37,603 bases of DNA from Clostridia bacterium (GCA_017408045.1 JAFQVL010000071.1:1-37603), one strand, 5' to 3'. Shown: positions 8,713-17,066, counted from the stretch's first letter. Notes: a model not told the origin generated them from the letters alone. Made by a program: numbers and translations.

Positions 8713-9741
8713 ATGAAACTCAAAAAAGGCGTTGCTATTCCTTTAAAGATTTTGGCTTGGGTTGCCAGCGTGTTGGCTGGTTTACTCATTTTGGTTTTCG
8801 TGGGCGAAAAGTTGTTTTTCGCTTCCTTCTTCTTTGGAGGCGCGAAGATTGCGATGCGCACCCCCGGTACTTGGTCGAATTACGTACAGCAGGGATTTGA
8901 CCGCTTGGAAGACGGCACGTTCGTCGTTTCCGCATACGATAAAGGGGACGAGAATGCAGCCCTCTATCTTATCAAGGACGGCAAGGAAACCCTCTGCCAA
9001 CTGAAAAACGCTGACGGAACGCCCTATCTTAGCCACGCAGGCGGCGTGACCCACTATAAGAGCTGGGTGTACGTTGCCACCGACAACCATACCGACAAGG
9101 CAGGCGACGAGTATTGTACGCACGAAAATTGCGATACCAACCTCGATATGTTCCTTTTGTCCGACGTGCTTGACGGGGACGGAAAAGCCACGAAGGTCGA
9201 CAGCATTATCGTTCCCAACCGCTTGGCATACGCGTCCGTGTACGGCGACTTGCTCTATACTGGCGCTTTTCATCGCGCAGGCAGCAAATATATCACGCCT
9301 GAAAGCCACCACCTCACCACCCCTGCAGGGGATGAAAACACCGCGCTGATGATGGTGTATAAGCTGGACGAAAACACGGGTAAACCCGTAAGCGCAACCC
9401 CCGAATACTGCTACTCCACCATTTCCAACGTGCAGGGTATGTGCATTACGGGGGATAAAGATATTGTCCTTTCCACCTCTTGGGGCTTAGGGATTTCCCA
9501 CCTCTATCAATACGAGTTGGACAACGCCACCAAGGGTACGATTACCTTGGGCGGCGAAAGCGTGGACGTATACTATTTGGACAGCGCGTGCTTAGAAAAG
9601 ACCCTCTCCACGCCCCCTATGGCGGAAGAGCTGGTTTGGCTCGACGGCAGAGTGTATATCCTCAGCGAATCCGCCTCGATGAAATATCTGTTCGGCAAGC
9701 TGATGAGTGGCAACCATATTTACAGCTATCCCATGGCGTAA
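8713..9741 (+). CDS. membrane-anchored extracytoplasmic protein, unknown function
   Basis: I do not recognise this 342-residue protein. After a basic N-terminus (MKLKKG) there is one hydrophobic segment (about 10-43), probably an uncleaved signal anchor, followed by a soluble region exposed outside the cell. That region has repeated short beta-strand stretches with Gly/Asp turns (LEDGTFVVSAYDKGD, YKSWVYVATDN, LDGRVYILSESASMKYLFGK), which suggests a beta-propeller-like fold without proving it. GAAAGGAG precedes the ATG. It has its own promoter and terminator, so appears monocistronic. Confidence 0.85.
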   Translation: MKLKKGVAIPLKILAWVASVLAGLLILVFVGEKLFFASFFFGGAKIAMRTPGTWSNYVQQGFDRLEDGTFVVSAYDKGDENAALYLIKDGKETLCQLKNADGTPYLSHAGGVTHYKSWVYVATDNHTDKAGDEYCTHENCDTNLDMFLLSDVLDGDGKATKVDSIIVPNRLAYASVYGDLLYTGAFHRAGSKYITPESHHLTTPAGDENTALMMVYKLDENTGKPVSATPEYCYSTISNVQGMCITGDKDIVLSTSWGLGISHLYQYELDNATKGTITLGGESVDVYYLDSACLEKTLSTPPMAEELVWLDGRVYILSESASMKYLFGKLMSGNHIYSYPMA

Positions 9742-9764
9742 AACCATGTAATCTTAAAAGCACA

Positions 9765-9795
9765 ACCCCGAGGGTCAACCCTCAGGGTTTTTTTA
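9765..9795 (+). terminator. intrinsic terminator
   Basis: CCCGAGGGT pairs with ACCCTCAGGG around a 2-base loop and is followed by seven T residues. It ends the 8713-9741 transcript. Confidence 0.85.
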
Positions 9796-9843
9796 TCTTT
9801 TGCCTTTTTATCCTTGCCTTGACAATCCTTTATTTTACAGAAA

Positions 9844-9872
9844 CCAAAAAGGTGGGGCTTGCCCCACCTTTT
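9844..9872 (-). terminator. intrinsic terminator, possibly bidirectional
   Basis: AAAGGTGGGGC and GCCCCACCTTT form a perfect stem with T runs on both sides. It lies just beyond the leftward gene ending at 9882. Confidence 0.85.
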
Positions 9873-9881
9873 ATGCGTTTT

Positions 9882-11192
9882 TTAGGAATAATTATAAGTC
9901 GTATACTCTTTCAATTTTAATTTTGCATCCACAATCTTTTGAATTCCAAGCATATCAATTTCCGATGCGAATACTTCATTGAAGTTCGTCGTAACCCCAG
10001 TAGGATACGTATAGAACTTTGCAATGAAATTGGGAATGTGGAAATAATAGTTAATCGAGGGCGTGGGGTTCAAACTCGAATTACTGCAGAAATCATACGC
10101 CTTACCGCGCGCCCTTTCACCCGTAATCGCGCAATAGGTCATTAGCGTCGTGATATATCCCGACAACATATTAGGATGATAGCCGTCCTTAGCGCTCTTT
10201 GAAATAACAAACGTGTTCTTCGTGTACTGCAAAGTCGAGTTAGGCACTTGCACTTTTTTATCCAAAATATCTTGAACCACGCTGCCCCAGTCGGATACGA
10301 TCATACCTTGATCCGCATACGTTTTCAACTTGTTTAAGTAGGTCTTTGTCAATATTAAATCCGAGCCTATTTTGCCATAGCAATGGTACGGCACCAACAG
10401 AACGAATTTTACATTGGGATTTGCCGTCTTAAAGAAATCTATCACAAACTGTATCGCCGACGCATCACCCTCAGACGTTTCATCAAGAATATCGTTTTTG
10501 CCGGGTTGCAAGACTACGTAGTCGAAATATCTATCCGTTAAATAGGATTTATGATTTTCCCCAGCGCAAGATTTGTTGGTTGCCCCACAGGAATCACTAA
10601 ATAAGTATCTAAGATTGTGTCCGTCAAACGTCCAGTTGGTTACGCTTACGTCCACGCCGTTGCTCTTGCACATCTGGTAGAAGAAGCCTTTATCGCCCGT
10701 TCTCTTTGCCTGCGTTAAATTATTACTACTGCCATTGTGAACCGTCTGCCCGTAATAGGTATAAGAGTTGCCGATGAAAATAATTTTTTTGCCGTCAAGA
10801 GGGTTTACAGCATTGCCGCCGTCAGGAAGCGCGCCATCGCAAAATTCGCATTGTTCCCCCGTATATTCATCGCGGCAAAGCACGCAGGTTTGAACAACGG
10901 GTTTGCACGCCTCGCACTCGCCATTGATCAAATCACCGCCGCAGTTTTCGCATTTTTCAGCGGGAGCGGGCTTGTCGCAAGCTGCACACTTCCCGTCGCC
11001 GTCAAGCTCACCGCCGCATATCTCGCACAAGTCTTTCGCATCGGTAAATTCTACGGTGCAAATATCGCATTTGCCGTCGTCATTCGCATCGCGGTGGCTA
11101 CACGGCGCATCGCAAGCAAAACTGCAAAGCCCCAAAACCAGCGCCAACGAAACAGCAAAAAATTTTTTAAAACCGTTTAATTTCTTTTTCAT
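9882..11192 (-). CDS. exported SGNH-hydrolase-like protein (DUF4886 type) with CxxC-rich N-terminal region
   Basis: The 436-residue protein starts with a signal peptide and a possible lipobox (SFAC, C27). Residues about 40-115 hold seven CxxC pairs (CDIC, CEIC, CAAC, CENC, CEAC, CVLC, CEFC) separated by Gly/Asp/Glu-rich turns, like serial zinc-ribbon knuckles. The C-terminal part has the SGNH/GDSL pattern: IIFIGNSYTYYG with the probable nucleophile Ser, an N in the GKNDI region, and DGYHPN near the end with the expected Asp-x-x-His. An esterase acting on cell-surface or dietary polysaccharide is plausible, but the substrate is unknown. AGAGGCGG precedes the ATG, and it has its own promoter and terminator. 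Confidence 0.85.
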   Translation of the reverse strand: MKKKLNGFKKFFAVSLALVLGLCSFACDAPCSHRDANDDGKCDICTVEFTDAKDLCEICGGELDGDGKCAACDKPAPAEKCENCGGDLINGECEACKPVVQTCVLCRDEYTGEQCEFCDGALPDGGNAVNPLDGKKIIFIGNSYTYYGQTVHNGSSNNLTQAKRTGDKGFFYQMCKSNGVDVSVTNWTFDGHNLRYLFSDSCGATNKSCAGENHKSYLTDRYFDYVVLQPGKNDILDETSEGDASAIQFVIDFFKTANPNVKFVLLVPYHCYGKIGSDLILTKTYLNKLKTYADQGMIVSDWGSVVQDILDKKVQVPNSTLQYTKNTFVISKSAKDGYHPNMLSGYITTLMTYCAITGERARGKAYDFCSNSSLNPTPSINYYFHIPNFIAKFYTYPTGVTTNFNEVFASEIDMLGIQKIVDAKLKLKEYTTYNYS

Positions 11193-11225
11193 TTATCCGC
11201 CTCTTTATTTTATATTGCTACCCTT

Positions 11226-11254
11226 ATTATAGCATCTCCTCTTGGATTCGTAAA
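11226..11254 (-). promoter_or_regulatory. promoter of SGNH-like gene
   Basis: On the minus strand TTTACG (11249-11254) and TATAAT (11226-11231) have a 17-base spacer. Confidence 0.75.
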
Positions 11255-11282
11255 GTGTTTTTCACAAAAAAGGCACGGGCTA

Positions 11283-12077
11283 TCACTCTTTTGCCTTCCA
11301 ACTTGCAAACCACTTTTTCACCGTTGCCCTATCGTCAATCAAGTGGAACGCATTGACGTAAATGACAATCAACAAGATATACAAGGTGAGATACAGCCCA
11401 TAACTGATATGCAAAATATCTGCCTGAATATCGCCGTCGGGCATAAAGTACATCGGGTCGTCCTGCGTATGCAGTACGTAAATTTGCAACAAGCCGTACG
11501 CGTAGGTCAGGACAAAGCAAATCGCCAACTTCCAAATATCCTTATACTTAAAAGCGGTAAACTTCAAGACCACCAACGTAAGCGAGGTCGTCAGCAGCAA
11601 AGCATGGGTCAAAATGGAATACCAGTTATCAAACAGCAAAATCTCGTTGTTGTACCCTACGCCCGGATAACAGAAGAAAATAAACGAGCACAGCAAAGCC
11701 GACAGGCTGGCGTAATTGTAGAAAAACGCCTTTTTCACAAACACACACGCCACCAACACCCAACAGGAAATGGCGCACCAAGGCTTGGGGATCATAATCC
11801 ACAGCACACTCCAGCTCTCCGTCCCCTCTTGATGAAAATAATACAGCTTCATAAAATATACAAAGCGTATCATCACCTCGAAAAAGAGAATTGCCCCCGC
11901 CAGAGAATTGACGATGATATTCCTCGTGCGATCCTTATTCTTCGCGTGCTTCACCAAGAAATAAAACCCGACGACGCACCCCACGCAAACCACCAACGTC
12001 ATAATGTGCAACAAGCCCCATCTTCCGTTTTTGTAGGGATTGTCAATGCCACCAAACAACCATTGAGAAAACGTCAT
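11283..12077 (-). CDS. YwaF/TMEM164-like membrane protein (pair 1, second gene)
   Basis: The 264-residue integral membrane protein has about six to seven hydrophobic segments and resembles the TIGR02206/YwaF family, whose animal relative TMEM164 has been reported as a lipid acyltransferase. A Cys in a membrane segment (IPKPWCAISCW) and a His further on (WYSILTHALLL) sit where the family has its conserved Cys and His. Bacterial function is not established. ATG 12077 is chosen because GGAGAG lies upstream; the frame extends to 12116 without a ribosome site. It starts 5 bases after the stop of the preceding paralogue, so the two are probably translationally coupled and may act together. Confidence 0.8.
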   Translation of the reverse strand: MTFSQWLFGGIDNPYKNGRWGLLHIMTLVVCVGCVVGFYFLVKHAKNKDRTRNIIVNSLAGAILFFEVMIRFVYFMKLYYFHQEGTESWSVLWIMIPKPWCAISCWVLVACVFVKKAFFYNYASLSALLCSFIFFCYPGVGYNNEILLFDNWYSILTHALLLTTSLTLVVLKFTAFKYKDIWKLAICFVLTYAYGLLQIYVLHTQDDPMYFMPDGDIQADILHISYGLYLTLYILLIVIYVNAFHLIDDRATVKKWFASWKAKE

Positions 12078-12082
12078 AACCT

Positions 12083-12958
12083 TTACTCTCCTTTTTTCTT
12101 TCGTGTATTCCACCAAGTCTGCAATTTTTCCTTCGCCGATAAAACGTCCTTTTTAAAGGCGGCAAAGTCAAAAATCAGCGACACCCCAAAGCATACGGGT
12201 ACTAAAATGACAAAGCAGGGAACAATCAGCCAGAACCAAGGCCAATACTTCGCCTCGCCTGCGTGCGGCCCTACGGGTATCGTCTTGAAAAATTCGGGAC
12301 ACGCCCAGTCGATAAGCTTCGAGATACTGCCGTCAGGACCCCATATCAGCGAGTTGTTGATATACGGTATCGAATGAATGTCGTCCCCTCTTAAGCCGAT
12401 AAAGCCCAGTTCGCTTTGGAAAATCTGGTTGAGCATAATAAACAGCATCACCAAAAGGAAAATGACGGGCGTAGACCATACTCTGCGGTATTCGGGCTTA
12501 TGGATTTTCAGCACCACCATCAGCATCGGTACGTACCAAAGCAAGTTATGGTGCAGATAGAAACGTAAGACGTCTATCCATTCCGCCGCTTGATTTTCCT
12601 TTAATATCGGGTCAATGGGGTAGAAAATCGCAATCAAACCGCTGAATACCCCTATGTAGAACATGTAGTCCTTGACGTGCTTGTTTTTGGACAGGAGCAT
12701 AAACGGGAACAAGGCAATATTCGCGCCACAAATATTGATGAACCACGAATCGCGCAAATGCCTGTCGTAATCGAGCGAATAAGGCGGAAACAGCCCTTTC
12801 ATAAAGTGCAACACCAGCGCGAACGTCATCAGCGAAATCAGGACGATTTTCACCGTTTTTTGGCTTCTTTTCCGCAGGAGAAAGTACAGCCCCGCAAAGC
12901 CGCCGCCCGACAGCGCAATAAAGAGAAAATACCAACCGTTAAACATTTGTATGTTCAT
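12083..12958 (-). CDS. YwaF/TMEM164-like membrane protein (pair 1, first gene)
   Basis: The 291-residue protein has several membrane segments and a basic C-terminal tail (KKDVLSAKEKLQTWW...RKKK). The family-like Cys (FINICGANIALFP) and His (FYLHHNLLWYVP) are present. The start is MNIQMF at 12958 or the adjacent ATG at 12961, next to GAGGTG; the frame runs further upstream but across the promoter. It is the first of two tandem paralogues. A similar pair lies at 19005-20563. Assignment to the family is from overall pattern, weaker than for the second pair. Confidence 0.75.
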   Translation of the reverse strand: MNIQMFNGWYFLFIALSGGGFAGLYFLLRKRSQKTVKIVLISLMTFALVLHFMKGLFPPYSLDYDRHLRDSWFINICGANIALFPFMLLSKNKHVKDYMFYIGVFSGLIAIFYPIDPILKENQAAEWIDVLRFYLHHNLLWYVPMLMVVLKIHKPEYRRVWSTPVIFLLVMLFIMLNQIFQSELGFIGLRGDDIHSIPYINNSLIWGPDGSISKLIDWACPEFFKTIPVGPHAGEAKYWPWFWLIVPCFVILVPVCFGVSLIFDFAAFKKDVLSAKEKLQTWWNTRKKKGE

Positions 12959-13001
12959 CATCTCACCTCGCAGTTGCCCGATATTTGGCATACCGCCCTT
13001 T

Positions 13002-13029
13002 TGACAGTTTGTCATTTTATAGTATGACA
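13002..13029. promoter_or_regulatory. possible operator with TGTCA half-sites
   Basis: TGTCAT (13010-13015) and ATGACA (13024-13029) form an inverted repeat with an 8-base spacer, and a further TGACA lies at 13002-13006. The sites cover the expected transcription start of the pair-1 promoter. The regulator is unknown. Confidence 0.4.
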
Positions 13030-13034
13030 ATTAC

Positions 13035-13063
13035 AGTATAGCACTCGGTTTTGCAAATTGCAA
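13035..13063 (-). promoter_or_regulatory. promoter of YwaF-like pair 1
   Basis: On the minus strand TTGCAA (13058-13063) and TATACT (13035-13040) are separated by 17 bases. Confidence 0.7.
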
Positions 13064-13085
13064 GCTTTTTTGTTTAAGATTGTTA

Positions 13086-13125
13086 AAACGCCGCGGCAAA
13101 ACCTGCCGCGGCGTTTTCTTCTTTT
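13086..13125 (-). terminator. intrinsic terminator after the channel gene
   Basis: AACGCCGCGGCA and TGCCGCGGCGTT form a 12-bp stem around a short loop, flanked by an A/T-rich run. It lies directly after the leftward stop at 13126. Confidence 0.8.
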
Positions 13126-14970
13126 TTAGTAGTTAATCACAATCAATTCGTCATCGGCGGACAAAACCAACGACTCCTGCGCGTCCATATCGTTGCAAAG
13201 GAAAGTAATTTCAGGGTCGCTCGTCCGCTTTATACCGATACAAAGACGGGTCTTGCCCGAGGCGAAGTAGAACGCCTGCACCAACTCTGCCTTGCAGGAA
13301 AATCCCACGGTAGACTGCCCCAACTGCTCTAAATCCAGCACCTCCGATACCTTGACTACGTCAAGGTCGATTGCGCCGTTTCCGCCGTCGTCATTCGTAG
13401 AAATCAGGTCGCGGTAAAATTTCTTCGAGCCGGGGTGGGTCAACAACTGCACCATAAACAGCGACAAAATGCGGTTGGATACAATCACCGATACCACGCC
13501 GAAGTTTTTAAGACAGCTCAGGTTTGCAGGGTTGGTGATTTCCGCCAAAATTTCCGTATTCTCGCCCAAACAGCCACTCAATTTAAAGGTGAGCGCAGAA
13601 AGGAAGATATCCTCGTCTTGGTTGTCCATATCCGCACCGTCGGACGAAAGCAGCAAAATCTTCTTCTTGCCTGCCGTAGACTTGATACGGTCGATCACCT
13701 CGTTAAGATTGTCGTGATAGGAATGGGCGTAGCAGGTGATTTTCTTTTGATAGAGTTTTTCGTAGCGGTCCAATTCGTCCACGACGAACTTGGAATCCCC
13801 CGAACGGGAAAAGACGAATACGGTAAATTCCTCGCGCTCGGGCAAGTAGCAGTACGGCAACGCCCTATCATAGACCTTTTTCGCCTCGCGTACCCCGAGG
13901 TTTTGTCCGTTCTCCGAGAGGACGTACAGCTGGTCTGCATGCTTGCTGCCCTCGCCGTCCACCTCGTCATCGTCGTCGTAGTTGATGATAGGGATACAGC
14001 CGTTGTAGGCGTGCAGAGCCTCCTCCATATCCATCGGCGGCACGCCGTAGAATTCGCAGCCGTCGTAGGAGAGCAGGGAATGATACAGCCCGCTAAAATC
14101 GGAATGGGCAATCGTCTTGCCAAGAATATGCCCCAGCACCGAATTGTGGGAGAAGATGATAATGCGCTTGTTCAAGTCCTTGTCGATGGTCGACAGCAGC
14201 TTTTCAATCTTGACTACCGTATCGTTGTTTTCCACTTCCACCACGATATTCGCGCGCGTTGCGGTGTGGATAATGGTGAACAGCGATTTGAGCGCATGGA
14301 TATCCTTGCTGGACATGGCGTGCATTCCGTCGTTTTCCACCGCGGAGAGCAGCACCCCGACGTACTTTGCGTCTTGCAGGGAAACGTCGTCCAAGTGCTT
14401 GGGGGAATTCGGATCACCACTTTTGATGAAAATACGCACGTTTTTCATTCTTCGACGGTTTTCCGTGAAAATATTTTGTATCGAGTTTAAGACGACGTCC
14501 CTATCCTCTTCGGAAAGTATGACGATATTCTTCTTGCCCTCCAGAAAGGAGAGATCGTATACCAAATGCGCGCCGATGGACGACCAGTTCAAAAAGACGT
14601 AATGGTTGGCAAGGTGTATTTTACCGAGGTTGTTTAGACGCTTGTCGATCATGGACTGCAAAATATCCGTTGTGAAACCGATTAACGCGCCGGAGAAAAT
14701 GACCATTTGGATTACGGTGAGCACCATTTTAATCACAAAGCACGCCACGTCCTCGTCCGAATTGACGAAATCGTAAATCCCGTCCGAACACATCGTATAG
14801 GTGAAGATATATGCCAACTCGTCAAAGAACGGATTGCCCGACACAATGGACAATACCCCCGTAAACAGCAAAATCACCGCAAGATTGATGGCAATCAAAG
14901 ACACGGCGATGGCAATTCTGGGGTGGGAATACCACAATAGCATCAGCTTGTTTGTTTTTTTCTTCTGCAC
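13126..14970 (-). CDS. CASTOR/POLLUX-like ion channel protein with RCK domains
   Basis: The 614-residue protein has an N-terminal membrane segment (about 17-42), a pore-like re-entrant stretch, a second membrane segment (about 77-100), then a long cytoplasmic part with two NAD-binding-like RCK halves. NHYVFLNWSSIGAHLVYDLS and the following VILSEEDRD resemble the first RCK domain of CASTOR/POLLUX/TrkA-type channels. The potassium-channel filter TVGYG is absent; the equivalent stretch reads YTMCSDGIYDF, so ion selectivity is uncertain. The start is GTG 14970, with GGAGG 8 bases upstream; the frame extends to 15030 through the promoter. Probable role: ligand-gated cation flux. Confidence 0.8.
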   Translation of the reverse strand: MQKKKTNKLMLLWYSHPRIAIAVSLIAINLAVILLFTGVLSIVSGNPFFDELAYIFTYTMCSDGIYDFVNSDEDVACFVIKMVLTVIQMVIFSGALIGFTTDILQSMIDKRLNNLGKIHLANHYVFLNWSSIGAHLVYDLSFLEGKKNIVILSEEDRDVVLNSIQNIFTENRRRMKNVRIFIKSGDPNSPKHLDDVSLQDAKYVGVLLSAVENDGMHAMSSKDIHALKSLFTIIHTATRANIVVEVENNDTVVKIEKLLSTIDKDLNKRIIIFSHNSVLGHILGKTIAHSDFSGLYHSLLSYDGCEFYGVPPMDMEEALHAYNGCIPIINYDDDDEVDGEGSKHADQLYVLSENGQNLGVREAKKVYDRALPYCYLPEREEFTVFVFSRSGDSKFVVDELDRYEKLYQKKITCYAHSYHDNLNEVIDRIKSTAGKKKILLLSSDGADMDNQDEDIFLSALTFKLSGCLGENTEILAEITNPANLSCLKNFGVVSVIVSNRILSLFMVQLLTHPGSKKFYRDLISTNDDGGNGAIDLDVVKVSEVLDLEQLGQSTVGFSCKAELVQAFYFASGKTRLCIGIKRTSDPEITFLCNDMDAQESLVLSADDELIVINY

Positions 14971-15001
14971 GACAGCGCCTCCAAACACACGTATTTTTTT
15001 T

Positions 15002-15030
15002 ATTATAGCATATATTTTTATAAAAGACAA
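15002..15030 (-). promoter_or_regulatory. promoter of channel gene
   Basis: On the minus strand TTGTCT (15025-15030) and TATAAT (15002-15007) are separated by 17 bases. Confidence 0.75.
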
Positions 15031-15050
15031 TATCGTTTATCCTCTTTTTA

Positions 15051-15079
15051 TTGACATTTTTCGAGGCGAGTGCTACAAT
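15051..15079 (+). promoter_or_regulatory. promoter of SGY-tract membrane protein gene
   Basis: TTGACA (15051-15056) and TACAAT (15074-15079) have a 17-base spacer and an extended TG. It is divergent from the channel promoter. The leader is about 85 bases. Confidence 0.8.
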
Positions 15080-15168
15080 AATAACCGAGCCATTTATTTA
15101 CGTACGTATTTTGTAGCCCTTTCAAACCAAGTTAAACGCGGTTTTGACGGCTAAGAAAAGGAGAAATT

Positions 15169-16263
15169 ATGTTATCAAATCGTGTTATGCGTCTTATCAC
15201 CAGCGTGCTGATACTTCTCGGCGTAGGCATTGTCGTCGTCGCCATCATTGCCCCGATTTTCGACGGGGGTAACTCTTCAGGCGTGGCAAGTTCCGGTATG
15301 TTTGGCAATATGTTAATGAGCTTTGGCGTCTGCCTCATACACCAAATCTGTTGGGACTTGTTGAACTTTTCCTTCCTCGAAAACGTCGTAGGCAGAACGA
15401 TTAAGCGTATTTTGTTTATCGCCGTTCTTGCCTTTGCAGCTTTGATGGGATGTATGTTGTATTTTGATAACGTCCTCAATAATAACCACTCGCTTCGCGA
15501 GTTTACAAACGCAGGCGCGTTTGCTCAGGGCATGACAATCGCCTCGGCGTTAGCCCCTGTATCGGCGGCAATCTTCTGTCTGCTTGCCGACCGTATGTGC
15601 TGGGAGCGTGAATACGCCCCCTTCCTGCCCCTGTATAGTATGGGCGCAGCCCTTGCGGCAGGACTTGTGATTGCGTTCCTCGGCGAGAGCATGTGGGTCG
15701 CCGCTCCTATCGTTTTAATGATAGGCGGACTTGTCTTCTTCGTTGGCTACTGCGTTGTGAAGAAGACCTTTATCTACGGCGAAGAGGAATACGAGTACGT
15801 CAGAAGCGGCAGCAGCGGTTATAGCGGCGGTTATAGCGGTTATAGCGGCGGCAGCAGTAGCGGATACAGCGGATACAGCGACACGCCGCAGGACAACCGC
15901 AAGAGCGACGGCATCTTCCTCAATCAATTTGAGATAGGTATGTACCGCATCGCGGACAGCCACTCCCGCACCACCTCCCTTTCGCACGGTGCGTATCTGT
16001 CCTGCTCCGTTTATTCTTCCACCTATCCCGGCGGAGTGGATTTCAAGATTACGGGAACGGTAACCGTATACACCGACTACCTTACCCACCAAGCGGACGT
16101 AAGCGACATTCGTTCGGACGTGCAGAGAGAAATCTCGGATATTGCGAGATCGCTGAAGTCAGACGCAGAGAGCGAAATCCGCAGCCTGCGTGATCAATAC
16201 ACCGACTACGACGGCAGAATGAGTATCAGCGTCAGTTCGGACGTACGCTTTGAGCAACGTTAA
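15169..16263 (+). CDS. membrane protein with Ser-Gly-Tyr low-complexity linker, unknown function
   Basis: I do not recognise this 364-residue protein. Residues 1-200 hold about six hydrophobic segments. A short acidic/Tyr stretch (GEEEYEYV) leads into a low-complexity tract of Ser, Gly and Tyr at 213-237 (units of SGYSG type). The remaining roughly 125 residues are soluble, with beta-like segments and then a charged helical stretch (SDIRSDVQREISDIARSLKS). AAAAGGAG precedes the ATG. It has its own promoter and a shared terminator, and is transcribed divergently from the channel gene. Confidence 0.8.
   Translation: MLSNRVMRLITSVLILLGVGIVVVAIIAPIFDGGNSSGVASSGMFGNMLMSFGVCLIHQICWDLLNFSFLENVVGRTIKRILFIAVLAFAALMGCMLYFDNVLNNNHSLREFTNAGAFAQGMTIASALAPVSAAIFCLLADRMCWEREYAPFLPLYSMGAALAAGLVIAFLGESMWVAAPIVLMIGGLVFFVGYCVVKKTFIYGEEEYEYVRSGSSGYSGGYSGYSGGSSSGYSGYSDTPQDNRKSDGIFLNQFEIGMYRIADSHSRTTSLSHGAYLSCSVYSSTYPGGVDFKITGTVTVYTDYLTHQADVSDIRSDVQREISDIARSLKSDAESEIRSLRDQYTDYDGRMSISVSSDVRFEQR
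15802..15880 (+). repeat. in-frame tandem repeat encoding the SGY tract
   Basis: Short imperfect units of the AGCGGTTATAGCGG type repeat within the coding frame and give the Ser-Gly-Tyr tract. Copy number could vary between strains. Confidence 0.7.
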
Positions 16264-16285
16264 ATCTCACACGAAAAAAGAAAAA

Positions 16286-16316
16286 AGGCTTTACCTTGCG
16301 TGGTAAAGCCTTTTTA
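16286..16316. terminator. bidirectional terminator
   Basis: AGGCTTTACC and GGTAAAGCCT form a 10-bp stem, with T-rich sequence on the right and A-rich sequence on the left. It serves the converging transcripts at 16263 and 16317. Confidence 0.85.
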
Positions 16317-16730
16317 TTATCCACAATTGTTTTTCGCATAGAAAAATGCGTATTCCCGTTTGAACCGTTCTAAGGCGCGCAGGTATTTTTCCGAAAGCGC
16401 TAAGGTATAGCGTTGCTTTTCGGTATAGGAGAGGGTTTCGTACAAGTCGTAATCGGTCAGCCGCCCGATGGCATCGCTAACCTCACCCTCGCTTAAAAGC
16501 AGAGTTTTTACACGCTCGTAAAAGGTGTCCACCTCCTCTTCGCCACGAATTTTCCTTTCAACTTCCATTGCAAAAAAGCGTTCCGCTTCCTGCGTGTTCA
16601 CTCCGTTTTGCCTTGCAAGCTCCATCTTCGCCTGTTGTTCTATGCGATAACTTTCCCAAAAGTTTTCCTTCATTCTTTGCTTGGCTTGACGGGCAATCGT
16701 CCTTAAACTTCTACCTGCATTTTTCGACAT
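16317..16730 (-). CDS. small charged helical protein, unknown function
   Basis: The 137-residue protein is rich in Arg, Lys and Glu, with predicted long helices and no membrane segment (MSKNAGRSLRTIARQ..., ending YAKNNCG). I do not recognise a family. ATG 16730 is chosen because AAAGGAG lies upstream; the frame runs to 16760 without a ribosome site. It lies downstream of rpsU on the same strand, past a terminator, so any co-transcription would need read-through. No separate promoter was seen. Confidence 0.7.
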   Translation of the reverse strand: MSKNAGRSLRTIARQAKQRMKENFWESYRIEQQAKMELARQNGVNTQEAERFFAMEVERKIRGEEEVDTFYERVKTLLLSEGEVSDAIGRLTDYDLYETLSYTEKQRYTLALSEKYLRALERFKREYAFFYAKNNCG

Positions 16731-16785
16731 TGTTCCACTCCTTTCCTTTAAAATCGCCAAAATCGTCTATTTTTTGCAAACAAAA

Positions 16786-16808
16786 AAGCTCACGGTTTCG
16801 TGAGCTTC
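16786..16808 (-). terminator. intrinsic terminator after rpsU
   Basis: On the minus strand AAGCTCACG and CGTGAGCTT pair around a 4-base loop, followed by a T run, just past the rpsU stop. Confidence 0.85.
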
Positions 16809-16814
16809 TTTCGT

Positions 16815-16991
16815 TTAGTTTCTGCTTCTCTTTCTGGCAGCTTCGGACTTCTTCTTTTTTCTTACGGAAGGCTTTTCATAAAATTCCTTCTTTCTAAGAT
16901 CGCCGATGATACCGTCGCGGGAGCACTTTCTCTTAAAACGACGCAACGCGCTTTCAACGTTCTCGTTTTCACCAACTTTCACCGTGGACAT
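16815..16991 (-). CDS. rpsU: 30S ribosomal protein S21
   Basis: This short gene encodes a 58-residue, highly basic protein that reads [19 protein letters not shown] and continues through [22 protein letters not shown] to a Lys/Arg-rich tail ([15 protein letters not shown]). This is the standard S21 pattern: an N-terminal beta segment, then helices that bind 16S rRNA near the anti-Shine-Dalgarno region. Length is typical. GGAGGG lies 10 bases before the ATG. It has a consensus promoter and its own terminator. Confidence 0.97.
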   Translation of the reverse strand: MSTVKVGENENVESALRRFKRKCSRDGIIGDLRKKEFYEKPSVRKKKKSEAARKRSRN

Positions 16992-17037
16992 GACTTTTCA
17001 ACCCTCCTTCGCCAACTGCACTTATTTCAACATTGTT

Positions 17038-17066
17038 ATTATACCCGTTTCAGGAATGGCTGTCAA
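17038..17066 (-). promoter_or_regulatory. rpsU promoter
   Basis: On the minus strand there is a perfect TTGACA (17061-17066) and a perfect TATAAT (17038-17043) with a 17-base spacer, as expected for a ribosomal protein gene. Confidence 0.9.

Noticed and set aside
9074-9349. Alternative frames inside the 8713-9741 gene
   Set aside because: They overlap a gene with a good promoter, ribosome site and terminator and show no independent signals.
15098-15120. Shared TACGTATTTTGTAGCCC-like string at 15098 and 17812, and in repeat copy 1
   Set aside because: The match is short and inexact, and there is no other shared structure, so no repeat family is claimed.
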